Part shown: in pieces, positions 1 to 8,467 of the stretch
Position numbering within the stretch: position 1 is the first letter of the stretch
Layout of the letters: each line of letters starts with the position of its first letter
Origin: CANLBN01 sp050298695
GTDB taxonomy: Bacteria; Pseudomonadota; Gammaproteobacteria; Pseudomonadales; Cellvibrionaceae
Length of the DNA: 13,666 nt
Assembly (NCBI GenBank): GCA_050298695.1
Contig: JBNKUQ010000085.1
Coordinates: forward strand, 1 to 13,666
Direction: 5' to 3'
The notes under the pieces: generated by a model
The model's database searches: none
Told to the model about the DNA's origin: nothing
Seen by the model: only the letters and a program-made list of their open reading frames with translations
Position numbers and translations under genes: made by a program

Positions 1-59
1 GAGCCATAAACAGTTCCTGTCAAATGGATGGCCGAATAGTAAAACATGTCTAACGGCAA

Positions 60-140
60 ATCAAGGAGTCTGACCCCTTGATATGACCCCTTGATAGACC
101 CTTGATCCTTGATCCACTTGATCTGCTGTGACCCCTTGAT
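60..140. repeat. Degenerate ATCAAGGGGTCA repeat cluster with REP-like hairpin
   Basis: On the plus strand the unit TGACCCCTTGAT occurs exactly at 71-82, 84-95 and 129-140, with shortened copies (AGACCCTTGAT, CCTTGAT, CCACTTGAT) filling 96-122. At the left end ATCAAGG (60-66) pairs with CCTTGAT (76-82) around a GT/AC extension, giving a compact hairpin. Similar GGGGTCAGACTCC-type palindromes are known from REP sequences linked to REP-associated tyrosine transposases (RAYT), but no transposase is visible in this window. The array lies just past the stop codon of the candidate immunity gene, so it could also act as a 3' boundary of that transcript. The repeats are seen directly; the REP assignment is inference. 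Confidence 0.6.
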
Positions 141-158
141 CATAGATCGTAATTTTGC

Positions 159-557
159 TTACAGATTATCTAACTTATCTATCAAAAGAGCTACATCTCT
201 TTTTATTGCTTCATGATGATTACCTTCGAGACCATAAAAGTATAAAGTTAAATATTTGCCATTACTCTTCAAATCATGCAATGTCATTACAACATGATCA
301 TCTTTTTTATAATGTACAAACAAAACCTTCCTTTTCTCTAAATCACTTGGACTTTTTAAAGATTCTTTGGATAATAGATATTTACTAGCTACTGTATCTA
401 CCAAAAAAATAGCTTCAGTCTTAGCTTCACCATCTAAAATAAAATCTTTTACTAATTGAGTTTGTACTTGTTTATTACCACACCCAAGTAGAACTAAAAT
501 CATTAACGCAAATGTCAATACGATTTCTAATACAGACTTTAAATTATTATCTGGCAT
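159..557 (-). CDS. Candidate immunity lipoprotein of the Rhs toxin
   Basis: This is a 132-residue protein of no family I recognise. Residues 12-24 are strongly hydrophobic and end in L-L-G-C (Cys26), a lipobox, so it is predicted to be a lipoprotein. The +2 residue is not Asp, which favours the outer membrane, although an acidic residue (Glu11) near the hydrophobic core is unusual and a simple membrane anchor is possible. The remaining roughly 105 residues are polar and mixed alpha/beta in character. The ATG at 555-557 lies inside the last codons of the Rhs gene and overlaps it by 11 bp, so translation is probably coupled. The gene is very AT-rich (25% GC counted over 421-480). Position directly after an Rhs tip and shared low GC support an immunity role; its predicted location suggests the toxin acts in the cell envelope. 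That function is inferred. Confidence 0.65.
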   Translation of the reverse strand: MPDNNLKSVLEIVLTFALMILVLLGCGNKQVQTQLVKDFILDGEAKTEAIFLVDTVASKYLLSKESLKSPSDLEKRKVLFVHYKKDDHVVMTLHDLKSNGKYLTLYFYGLEGNHHEAIKRDVALLIDKLDNL

Positions 558-3500
558 CTTTAATCACATCACCTATAAATCCAGGGTGCATTTGTATTTG
601 TGCACTAGTATGAGTTTGACTCATCAACAACCAACCAATTAAATTATTAAAATTAGGATTCTTACCAGTGCCAAGTCCTTCTGTAAAAAGTTTTATTTTC
701 CCATCTTCTATATAAAGCTGATGTCTCACTGTTCCAGGGTGAAAGTCATGACCTTCTTGGGTAATATTCCAAACAGCATAATTTTCTCTATCAATAACCC
801 TTGTAATAGGATTGTTCCCCAATAAAATCATTGTTCCTTCTTTAGGATCACCACTAAACATCCCTACAAATGGAACAGCTTCCGCATTTACAACTGTTAG
901 GCCATATACCAAATTACATCTTTGAGAAGAACCAAGTTCGCATAAGGTAGTAGGTCCAACCGTATAACGATGAGGTGTTCCTCCTTCAGCTTGTAATGAA
1001 AAATCTTTAGATGCACTGGGACCCTCCGCATTCATCAAATGCGCAATAGCCGCAGTAGCCGCCCCATTCCCAAACTTCCCGCCCGTCAATTCAGAAACAG
1101 TTCCTCCAACCAAGGCCGCTACCAGTGTCCTACCAACAACCGCTCCGCCACTGGTATTAGCATAACTAAAGGTTCCCATCACGCCTTTAGTTAAACCCGC
1201 ACTAATAAAGCCATGGCCAAATTTACCGCCCTGAATCTCTGCACCAATACCACCCACAAGACCGTGGGCCGTAATTTGCTGTGCAATTTGTGCCGCGGTT
1301 AAACTGTTGCTACCAAACGTATAAAGTTGAGGGCCGCTATAGGTACCCGCCGCTTCAGCGGCGGCATTTGTCGCTCCCGTTTTATTGAAGCTTTGCCCAA
1401 TCTGCGAAAACGCATAAGCCGAAAGCCCTGCAACCACGCCCGCCTTGAGCGCCTCAGTACCACTGCCTGTTGCCATATAAGCCATCACCGCAGATGATAT
1501 CGCTGAAGAGATAACAACCGCTGCAACATAGTAAGTTGTACCATAGGTGAGAACGCCCGCCATAAACGGAACAATAAATTGCACCACATACCCACTAGGA
1601 TCCGTCGCATTCAACGGATTATTCCTTGTATAACTATACCGATTCAACATCTGCGTATCATCGGGCGATTGCATCATCGGATCGGCTTGTAGGAAGCGGG
1701 CAAGCCTTGGGTCATAAATACGGCCGTTCATATGAATCAACCCGACTTCGTCCAGATGCTCGTGGCCGGTAAAACCTTTGGAGCTCTTACTGTGGTCGAA
1801 GCTGGTCAGCTGGATATTGCTAAAGGCATTCCACGTAGTAGCGTCACGACGTTGGCCCCAGGGATCGAAACTCATGGATTGCACGACCTGCCCACTGAGG
1901 TCGGTAATGACATCGGTGGACCCTAAATGATCTTTATAAACAAACAGCCGCTCCAGGGATTGCTGAACTTCATTGGCATCGGTGACGATGGTATGAATAC
2001 TGTGACCAAGATAGCGCTTCCACTCAATATTGCTACTATTAGAGCGGGTGATACGCTCTACTCCACCGAGATACAAGGTGGTGGTAACCACGCCTTGAGC
2101 ATTGGTGTCTTGGCGCCAATAGCGGCTGCGGTCATGGCCGTAGGAAAAACGCGTGGTGTGATCACCCTTGCTGATCTCGTCGGGTTTGTCGAAAGTAGTA
2201 TAACTTAAGGCACGTTCGATACTACCATTGCGACGATCTTCCGTCATATTACCGTTATTATCGTAGTGATAAGTAAGGCCATCACTAGTGGCGGTCACCG
2301 CATGCAAGCCAGCATCATTGGCGGCACTGGTGTTATAAACGGAGCCGTAGGTGTAGGTGCCCACATCGTGTTTGCGGGTAATATTGCCGAGGCTGTCGTA
2401 CTCCAGGTCTTGTTCTGTGGCACTGAGCCCATCACATAAACCATTGAGGCTATTTTTGTGGGTTTTAATCAGGCGATTAAGGCCGTCATAACAGAACGAT
2501 TCCTGTAGATTCTTCTGGCCGCCTTGCCCATTGGCACTCTGGTTATGGCGGGATTTGAGATTACCCACTAGGTCCCATTCATAGCCGATATCTTGTACAT
2601 CGATCGGGTCGATGTAACCGAGAGCCGAAGTGGTTTGCTGATGCAGCAAACGACCATTAGCATCATCGTAACGGTAGGTGGTGGTGACCCCATTGCCGCG
2701 CCGCTCTTCAAGGACTTGGTCACGCTGATCACGCTCGAGAATGGTGTGTAGGGCATCACCCGTTTGCAGGTCGATGGTTTGAAAGGCAAAGCCATAGAGA
2801 TTGTAACGCGTCTGGGTGCCACTGAGCACCGCGCTACCGTTGCTAATGACGCGATCACTCAGCGCATCGTAGGCGATTTCGGGACGACCAAAGCGGTCGT
2901 ATTCTACTGCATTGCGGAAACTTCCGAGGGAGGCGGCAGTTCCCAAGCGCACTTCACTGGCCATTTGCCGGCCAATATCATCGTATTCGTATTGAATACA
3001 TTGCTGGGTGGTCGTGCTAAAGCAAGAGCTGTGGGTGATATTTTGGCTGAGAATGACTTCGCGCAATTGGCCGCGGGCGTTATCGAATTCGCGACCGCTG
3101 CGGGTGTTGTTGTCGTAAACCCAGGTGGTGTGCCCTTCTACGCTGTTATTGCTGCGGTAGTCAGTGCGGCTGATCATGCGGCCCAAGGCATCGTAGCGCT
3201 GGATCACGCGCTGTTGCTTGGCATCGGTTTGCTCAATGAGCTCACCAAAGGCGTTGTATTGGTAGACCCACGTGCCTTTGTCCGGGTCGATCATACGGGT
3301 TTTGCGACCGAGATCGTCGTATTCCAGTACGGTGGTTGCGGCTGGGGTCGATTGGTTGGCTCGGTAGCTGTGCATGTGGGTCAGCTCGCCATCGATATTG
3401 TATTCGTAGCGAATACGGCCACCGAAATGATCGGTGACTTGTTTGAGCTGGTCGAGCACATCACTGACTTTGGTCTTGGATTGCCCCAGTGCATTGGTGG

Positions 3501-6500
3501 TGGTGCTAGCAAGCCCTGAATGGCGAATGCGCTGATGATTGCCATCGGGCGCGGTCACGTAATAGGGGCGGCCGAGAACATCATAGTAATTGCGCGTCCA
3601 CTTGGGAACGGTATGAGCAAAGAAAGGGGTACTTTGGCGCAGTGTCCGGCCTAGGCTATCGTATTCAATATCACTGTAGATCCAGCGGCCATCGAAACTG
3701 ATTTTGCCCTCGCGAGTTTTACGGCCCAGGATGTCGAAATAGGTGATGGATTGCCCGCCACTGGCTGTGGTTTGGCGAATCGCATAGGTGGCACCGCTGG
3801 GGCAGTTGCCGAGCTGGTGGCAAAAGAGGTATTCGCTGGTGACGCTTTCGTCACTGCTGTCGTCGTAGCGGCGCAATTCACGCCCAAACGTGTCGACATC
3901 TACGGTCGTGATGATGCCGGCTAAGTCTTGACTGCGCCTGGCTGCACCGCGGGGATCACGCTCAAGTACTTGTTCAACTTGCTGCCCATAGTGATTGTAA
4001 CTGGCATCAATGTAGCGGCCCGTAGAGTCGTACTCGGTGCGGGCGCTGCGTTCGGTGATGGCTTGGCCGTCCCAGCCAGTGCTAACACTGCGGGTTTCAT
4101 TCCCCACAGCATCATAGTAATGGGTTGTGGTGTGGGTTTCTGCTTGGCTCCCGTTGGGCTCAACGGTTTCGGTGCGCAATAGACCGGCCAGGTTACCTCT
4201 GGTGTAATAGTCAAAGGCCGTATGGCGTGTGCTGACTTGACCATTTTGTTGGGTCGTTACCGAGGCTGCCGTTAAACGACCCAGCGCTGCATAGGGAACC
4301 GAGCGCCCCCAGGCGGGAATGGTAAGGCTGTTATCGCTGTAAGTGTTCTCAGAGGTTTTGACTTGAGTGACGGCGTGCTCACCGTAGCCCTGGGTGGTAT
4401 TGATCATTTGCTCTGGGTTACCAAAAGCATCGAAGGTGTTTTGGGTGGTGACGGTTTTTATCAGGCTATTGGTTACCGTAATATCGCCCGTCTGTTCGCT
4501 GGTATTCACTTGATAGTGATTTTCTGTCGCTTGGCTAAGTAAAGTTTGGTAGTAACGGGTACCATCACTACCCTCACCGGTCACGAAGGTCCAGATATTT
4601 TCCGACTCTTTCATCACTTTACCATCGGGGCTAAACACTGTCGTTTTTAGTGGCGCGCCGATAAAGGGGTAATCTTGGCGGTAAAGCGTCGTGGTTTTGA
4701 TATTGGTTTGTAGATCGATACTTTTAAGGTATTGAAAGCCTAAAAAGCCACGGCCGGAGGCCTGTATACGCGCACCGGCATACTGGTAAGCAACGGCACT
4801 TTGCGCATTGGTGTTGATGGCACCCGCTTGTGTTTCACTGGCCGCTGGCATGGCACTGTCGACACGAGTGACGACAAATATCGCTCCATTGATGGGCATA
4901 ACAGGCTGTAAGACATCCGCTATTTGAGCGCCATCGGGAAGATCCCAATAACCACGAGCGATGTCAGCATGCTGCTGCTGTTCCAGCTCTAATTGGTCAC
5001 CAGTGACCAATACCGTTTCATTAACACAAGAGATACCATCACAATTGACTCGTCGGCTAGCCGTATTCGCTTGTTCTTGCACGTAGCGGTAGGACAGCTC
5101 GAAATCTGCTGGGGTATAGGCGCCGGAACCGGCGAGGGTTTCGTAATGAATATTGGTCTCTGCACCGAGGCCATTGGTTATTTTTACGATAGTGCTATTG
5201 GGTTGAATGTCAGGGGTCGACATTCTGATATCAATGTCGCCCTCGTAACTGGCCACAATGTCGGCGCGTCTATCACCGTTAATATCAATGAAGGCGTTAC
5301 TGGCACGGCTGCTACCATTGAGAAATTCATTCAAGAATTTAGTGGCTGCACTCTTTGGCTGATAGGCATTACCAATAAATAATCGATAATAGGCGTCCCT
5401 CCGATTACCCTTACTACCTGTTCCCCGCCAGATAAAATCTAATTTACCGTCACCATTAATGTCGGCAAATTGAGGACCGGCCTCATCTTTAGTATCATCA
5501 ATTTCAACTCGGGATAAAAAGCCATTGCCGGTGCTTAATTGGTAATACCAGCGGGAACGCTCATCGTGGTCACGGTTGTAGGTAAGGTCTGCTAGGCCGT
5601 CTCCATTCACATCAGCTAATTGGATTTGTCTTTCACCACTATCAAAATTGAGCTTGTGTGCAAATTGACTACCTTGCTTTTCGACAAGCACCTCACGTTT
5701 ATTAACATTCACGCGACCTTCAATAAAGCACTTGTTTAAGCGCTGAACAACCATTTCAACGTCGCCATCACCGTCCGTATCGCCGGCAGTACCGATAAAC
5801 TGGTAGACGCTAGTGGCTTCACCTGGGCCAGGATCTGCATCACCCCATGAGTAACAGGCCTGGTTGATACCAAATGAAGGTAAGTTCATGACCTCTTGAT
5901 GGGCTGTAGAGTAATTGTAAGGTGTATTGAGATTGCCTGAATTCGCAGCGAATGTTAAATAAAAAATCTTCGTCGGCGATACTGCATCTGCTAGCCCATC
6001 GCCATTCATATCCACAAAGGTGTAATTGATATGGTTGAGCAAGTTGAGGTCTATAGGGTTTAATGACAAACGCCAGCCATCGGATGTGGGTTCGGATAAC
6101 AGAATTTGCCAATGACCTACTTGTGTACGGAAAATGGCGATATCTTGCTTACCATCACCGTTGTAATCCAGTATTTCTGTTTTTACATATTTATCGTGAG
6201 GAGCAAGGTTATGAGCACCTCGTTTAGTATCAATGAAGTCAAATTGCTGCGTTCCATTTGTAAAACTCGCTGGCTGTAAGCGAACACCATCATTGACGAA
6301 GTAACGCATAGAAAATCGATCTGTCTCATCAGTAACATCGCTACTCTCCGAATCTACCGAGTAATTATCACTTTGATTAAGCAAGAAAAGATCGAGGTAG
6401 CCGTCACCATTAACATCAAAAAAGCGCCTATCAGCCTCCGTATAATTATTAATAGTGCCATTAATATTTGAATTGACTTGATACTGAATGGTCGCCGATG

Positions 6501-7818
6501 AGAGATTCCAATCAAACTCCGTGGCAGCCATGCACTGGCCTTCAACACACTCTTGGAACGCAGTAAATAAACTAAGGGGGTTATGGAGTTGAATGGGGGC
6601 ATAGTGCAGATTATAGTCCCGAACAGTGTGCCACTGACCATCGACATTGTTCCGCACTTCAATAGAACGCAGGCGCTTTTGATTTTTAATTGAGTAACCA
6701 GAAATATAGCCATCAATATAATCAGGGCGATTAGAATAGCTAAAATTCACTTCGGCATTGTGCACACTGGCACTGGTCCCATAAGCATAACGAATGGACT
6801 TGATACGGTGACCGGCACTGTCGTTATAGTAAATAAAATTAATGCCATTGCCGATATTGTCCTGCATACGCGATTGCGCCCAGGCCAAAACGTGCGGGCC
6901 GGCTAAATGACGTGAGTCACTAGTATTACCATAAAACGTAACGGATCCATCTTTGCGCAACACTTTGAAGTAGGAGGGGCTACCAGTTGTGCCTCCCACA
7001 GCCATCACTTGAGTATAGGCATCCAATTCCGTTTTATATAAAGTTCCTGGTGCACCGTAAGTCGAAGAGCCTTCCACTAATATTAAGCGCTGCCCATCCA
7101 AGCAAAAGCGATCATTACTGTTCCATTTAATGGGATCAATATTGTTATCGACCGCCTTGGTTTGGCGACAGCGGCTGATAGCCGATAGCCCACTGATGGA
7201 CCAGCCCTTACCGAGCAAGCCATTGCCCCCGTTACTGACATAGGACAAAGCCAGGCTGGGCTGTACTCCCGCTGTGCCTCTAGGCAAGGTGAGCTTGATG
7301 TTATAAGTGGCGGCGCCACTTTCAGATACTTCGAACTCACCCGCTGAAGTACCGGTAAATTTGGCGGGCTGAATGGCGTCAGTGGTGAGTTGGTACTGGC
7401 TTAAATTAATATTACCATTGGCCTCAGCCAACCAGACAGTTAGGTCTCCTGAATTAGCGGTTAGGACGATATCATCACGACCATCGCCATCAACATCTTG
7501 AATATTTAAAGGAGCAGTGTTGATATTGGCAGTGGCGAAGCTGGAGCTGGTATAAGTTTGCAAAACTTGAGGAGCTTCATCACTCCCTGTCGATACCACG
7601 CTAACCGCAATATCCTCAACCACTAAACGTTGGTAAGTTACAGGGCCATTCTGAGGGTCACCCGAGAAGTATTCATAGCCTGTATTGGTATCACTGATGC
7701 CGCGAATCAACCAATCCGTTCGATTGTCTCCATTGAAGTCAGCAAGAAAATAATCTTGGTTTTCTGAGGCTAAAGTAAATGTGCTCAATGTACTGCTATC
7801 TACTTCAAGGTAGTCCAC
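547..7818 (-). CDS. SpvB/FG-GAP/YD-repeat Rhs toxin, main body
   Basis: This 2423-residue frame encodes the body of a Tc-toxin B-C fusion-like Rhs protein. Visible in order: two FG-GAP calcium-type loops (about 27-38 and 108-119); an SpvB domain from about 160, with the LPRGTAGVQPSLALSY and GKGWSISGLSAISRC motifs; seven FG-GAP/VCBS loops of DxNGDGxxD type (about 465-850); a TcdB-middle-like region including ARIQASGRGFLGFQ (about 1010); YD repeats (about 1100-1960); the DHLGSTDVITD motif (about 1960); and the Rhs core from GFTGHEHLD to DPSGY (2015-2077). Then come a hydrophobic stretch (about 2078-2117), two GGKFG motifs (about 2197 and 2246) and a variable tip (2265-2423). In this family the repeats form a shell around the self-cleaved toxic tip. 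The GTG at 7818 has no clear ribosome binding site and no signal peptide follows it. The frame stays open upstream to a TAG at 7894-7896, so this is probably the larger piece of an interrupted gene. Confidence 0.85.
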   Translation of the reverse strand: MDYLEVDSSTLSTFTLASENQDYFLADFNGDNRTDWLIRGISDTNTGYEYFSGDPQNGPVTYQRLVVEDIAVSVVSTGSDEAPQVLQTYTSSSFATANINTAPLNIQDVDGDGRDDIVLTANSGDLTVWLAEANGNINLSQYQLTTDAIQPAKFTGTSAGEFEVSESGAATYNIKLTLPRGTAGVQPSLALSYVSNGGNGLLGKGWSISGLSAISRCRQTKAVDNNIDPIKWNSNDRFCLDGQRLILVEGSSTYGAPGTLYKTELDAYTQVMAVGGTTGSPSYFKVLRKDGSVTFYGNTSDSRHLAGPHVLAWAQSRMQDNIGNGINFIYYNDSAGHRIKSIRYAYGTSASVHNAEVNFSYSNRPDYIDGYISGYSIKNQKRLRSIEVRNNVDGQWHTVRDYNLHYAPIQLHNPLSLFTAFQECVEGQCMAATEFDWNLSSATIQYQVNSNINGTINNYTEADRRFFDVNGDGYLDLFLLNQSDNYSVDSESSDVTDETDRFSMRYFVNDGVRLQPASFTNGTQQFDFIDTKRGAHNLAPHDKYVKTEILDYNGDGKQDIAIFRTQVGHWQILLSEPTSDGWRLSLNPIDLNLLNHINYTFVDMNGDGLADAVSPTKIFYLTFAANSGNLNTPYNYSTAHQEVMNLPSFGINQACYSWGDADPGPGEATSVYQFIGTAGDTDGDGDVEMVVQRLNKCFIEGRVNVNKREVLVEKQGSQFAHKLNFDSGERQIQLADVNGDGLADLTYNRDHDERSRWYYQLSTGNGFLSRVEIDDTKDEAGPQFADINGDGKLDFIWRGTGSKGNRRDAYYRLFIGNAYQPKSAATKFLNEFLNGSSRASNAFIDINGDRRADIVASYEGDIDIRMSTPDIQPNSTIVKITNGLGAETNIHYETLAGSGAYTPADFELSYRYVQEQANTASRRVNCDGISCVNETVLVTGDQLELEQQQHADIARGYWDLPDGAQIADVLQPVMPINGAIFVVTRVDSAMPAASETQAGAINTNAQSAVAYQYAGARIQASGRGFLGFQYLKSIDLQTNIKTTTLYRQDYPFIGAPLKTTVFSPDGKVMKESENIWTFVTGEGSDGTRYYQTLLSQATENHYQVNTSEQTGDITVTNSLIKTVTTQNTFDAFGNPEQMINTTQGYGEHAVTQVKTSENTYSDNSLTIPAWGRSVPYAALGRLTAASVTTQQNGQVSTRHTAFDYYTRGNLAGLLRTETVEPNGSQAETHTTTHYYDAVGNETRSVSTGWDGQAITERSARTEYDSTGRYIDASYNHYGQQVEQVLERDPRGAARRSQDLAGIITTVDVDTFGRELRRYDDSSDESVTSEYLFCHQLGNCPSGATYAIRQTTASGGQSITYFDILGRKTREGKISFDGRWIYSDIEYDSLGRTLRQSTPFFAHTVPKWTRNYYDVLGRPYYVTAPDGNHQRIRHSGLASTTTNALGQSKTKVSDVLDQLKQVTDHFGGRIRYEYNIDGELTHMHSYRANQSTPAATTVLEYDDLGRKTRMIDPDKGTWVYQYNAFGELIEQTDAKQQRVIQRYDALGRMISRTDYRSNNSVEGHTTWVYDNNTRSGREFDNARGQLREVILSQNITHSSCFSTTTQQCIQYEYDDIGRQMASEVRLGTAASLGSFRNAVEYDRFGRPEIAYDALSDRVISNGSAVLSGTQTRYNLYGFAFQTIDLQTGDALHTILERDQRDQVLEERRGNGVTTTYRYDDANGRLLHQQTTSALGYIDPIDVQDIGYEWDLVGNLKSRHNQSANGQGGQKNLQESFCYDGLNRLIKTHKNSLNGLCDGLSATEQDLEYDSLGNITRKHDVGTYTYGSVYNTSAANDAGLHAVTATSDGLTYHYDNNGNMTEDRRNGSIERALSYTTFDKPDEISKGDHTTRFSYGHDRSRYWRQDTNAQGVVTTTLYLGGVERITRSNSSNIEWKRYLGHSIHTIVTDANEVQQSLERLFVYKDHLGSTDVITDLSGQVVQSMSFDPWGQRRDATTWNAFSNIQLTSFDHSKSSKGFTGHEHLDEVGLIHMNGRIYDPRLARFLQADPMMQSPDDTQMLNRYSYTRNNPLNATDPSGYVVQFIVPFMAGVLTYGTTYYVAAVVISSAISSAVMAYMATGSGTEALKAGVVAGLSAYAFSQIGQSFNKTGATNAAAEAAGTYSGPQLYTFGSNSLTAAQIAQQITAHGLVGGIGAEIQGGKFGHGFISAGLTKGVMGTFSYANTSGGAVVGRTLVAALVGGTVSELTGGKFGNGAATAAIAHLMNAEGPSASKDFSLQAEGGTPHRYTVGPTTLCELGSSQRCNLVYGLTVVNAEAVPFVGMFSGDPKEGTMILLGNNPITRVIDRENYAVWNITQEGHDFHPGTVRHQLYIEDGKIKLFTEGLGTGKNPNFNNLIGWLLMSQTHTSAQIQMHPGFIGDVIKDAR

Positions 7819-7893
7819 CGAAAAGCTATTGAGTGCGTAGAGACTTTGTTCTGTTGTATAAACAGCTAAATCACCGACATATCGATCGTATCC

Positions 7894-7896
7894 CTA
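7894..7896 (-). other. In-frame amber codon interrupting the Rhs gene
   Basis: Minus-strand codons run GAT TAT TAG GGA TAC GAT CGA. The frame before and after the TAG is identical and open from 8151 to 547 apart from this one codon, 2535 codons in total including both stops. One base change (for example from CAG, TGG, TAC or AAG) would explain it. The stop is seen directly; its origin cannot be told from this window. Confidence 0.9.
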
Positions 7897-8151
7897 ATAA
7901 TCTATTTCCAAACGAGTATCCCTGATTAAGGCAAAGCTATCTGCGGGAGGAAGAATTAAGGGAATGGTAATATCACCGACAATCGGCACATACTGTTCTT
8001 TACCTTGAAAGTACACATCGGTAAAGCCATCTTCGTTGATATCCCCAAAGTAAACGGTGTAGCGACCAGGGTTGATATCTAACGAATAAGCGAATGATAT
8101 AGAAAAAATAAATAAACAGAAAAACGAAAAAATACCGCGAAGATAAATCAT
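7894..8151 (-). CDS. Signal-peptide N-terminal fragment of the Rhs gene, ended by in-frame TAG
   Basis: This 85-residue frame has a classical signal peptide (Arg5, then a Phe/Ile-rich core, with likely cleavage after Ala21 or Ser23). An FG-GAP loop, FGDINEDGFTDVYF, follows, and then a short segment ending in LEIDY. The start ATG at 8149-8151 is preceded by an AGGGG about 7 nt upstream. The stop is TAG at 7894-7896. Reading through it gives 25 further codons in the same frame to the GTG at 7818 and then the whole Rhs body, with no frameshift. The FG-GAP loop belongs to the same repeat type that resumes right after the break. I therefore read this as the true 5' end of the giant gene rather than an independent small gene. 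The TAG could be a real nonsense mutation, a read-through site, or a sequencing error. Confidence 0.8.
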   Translation of the reverse strand: MIYLRGIFSFFCLFIFSISFAYSLDINPGRYTVYFGDINEDGFTDVYFQGKEQYVPIVGDITIPLILPPADSFALIRDTRLEIDY

Positions 8152-8467
8152 GGATACCCCTATTTTAGCGTTATTATTATTCCTTGTTGCACAAGTACTA
8201 ATTCGCTAAGCCCTATTGATTATTACTCCATCGACCTCTCAGAAAGATACCGATAAAACCTTGATAAGCCCACGCAGGAAGGGCAAAAAATGAACGGCAA
8301 TGATAAAGTAATTATTGACGCCTTTCAATTGAGCTATCACATTAATGATTGAGGGAAGATTAAGCTTGATAACCAATAAAAGGATGGTGTTGTGAGAATA
8401 GCAATGAATAGGTTGCCTAAATAAAGTCTTTAATATGATTCAGACAACCTAGAGGAAGGGGTTGAAG
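8152..8467. other. Intergenic region between Rhs gene and protease operon
   Basis: This 316-bp stretch holds no convincing gene. It contains the stem-loop at 8410-8450 that follows the protease operon, the ribosome binding site of the Rhs gene next to 8152, and a 20-codon plus-strand frame (8290-8352) with an AGGAAGGG six bases ahead of its ATG. No promoter for the Rhs gene stands out. Confidence 0.5.
8410..8450 (-). terminator. 13-bp stem-loop after the protease operon
   Basis: Arms 8410-8422 and 8438-8450 form an uninterrupted 13-bp stem in minus-strand RNA (AGGUUGUCUGAAU with AUUUAGGCAACCU, two G-U pairs) around a 15-nt loop. In plus-strand RNA the same two positions become C-A mismatches, so the structure favours the operon transcript. 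It begins 17 nt after the stop codon at 8468. No U-run follows, so it is either an atypical terminator or a 3'-end stabilising hairpin. Confidence 0.5.

Noticed and set aside
60..140. Considered as a CRISPR array
   Set aside because: The units are 7-12 bp, adjacent and degenerate, with no regular spacers.
2764..3519. A 251-residue plus-strand open frame inside the Rhs gene
   Set aside because: It lies wholly antisense to YD-repeat sequence whose minus-strand frame is unmistakable. The protein is low in character (Ala/Val-rich) and matches nothing.
547..7818. Reading the 2423-residue frame as a complete gene starting at GTG 7818
   Set aside because: The start lacks a ribosome binding site and falls inside the FG-GAP region, while the same frame continues upstream through one TAG to a proper ATG with signal peptide.
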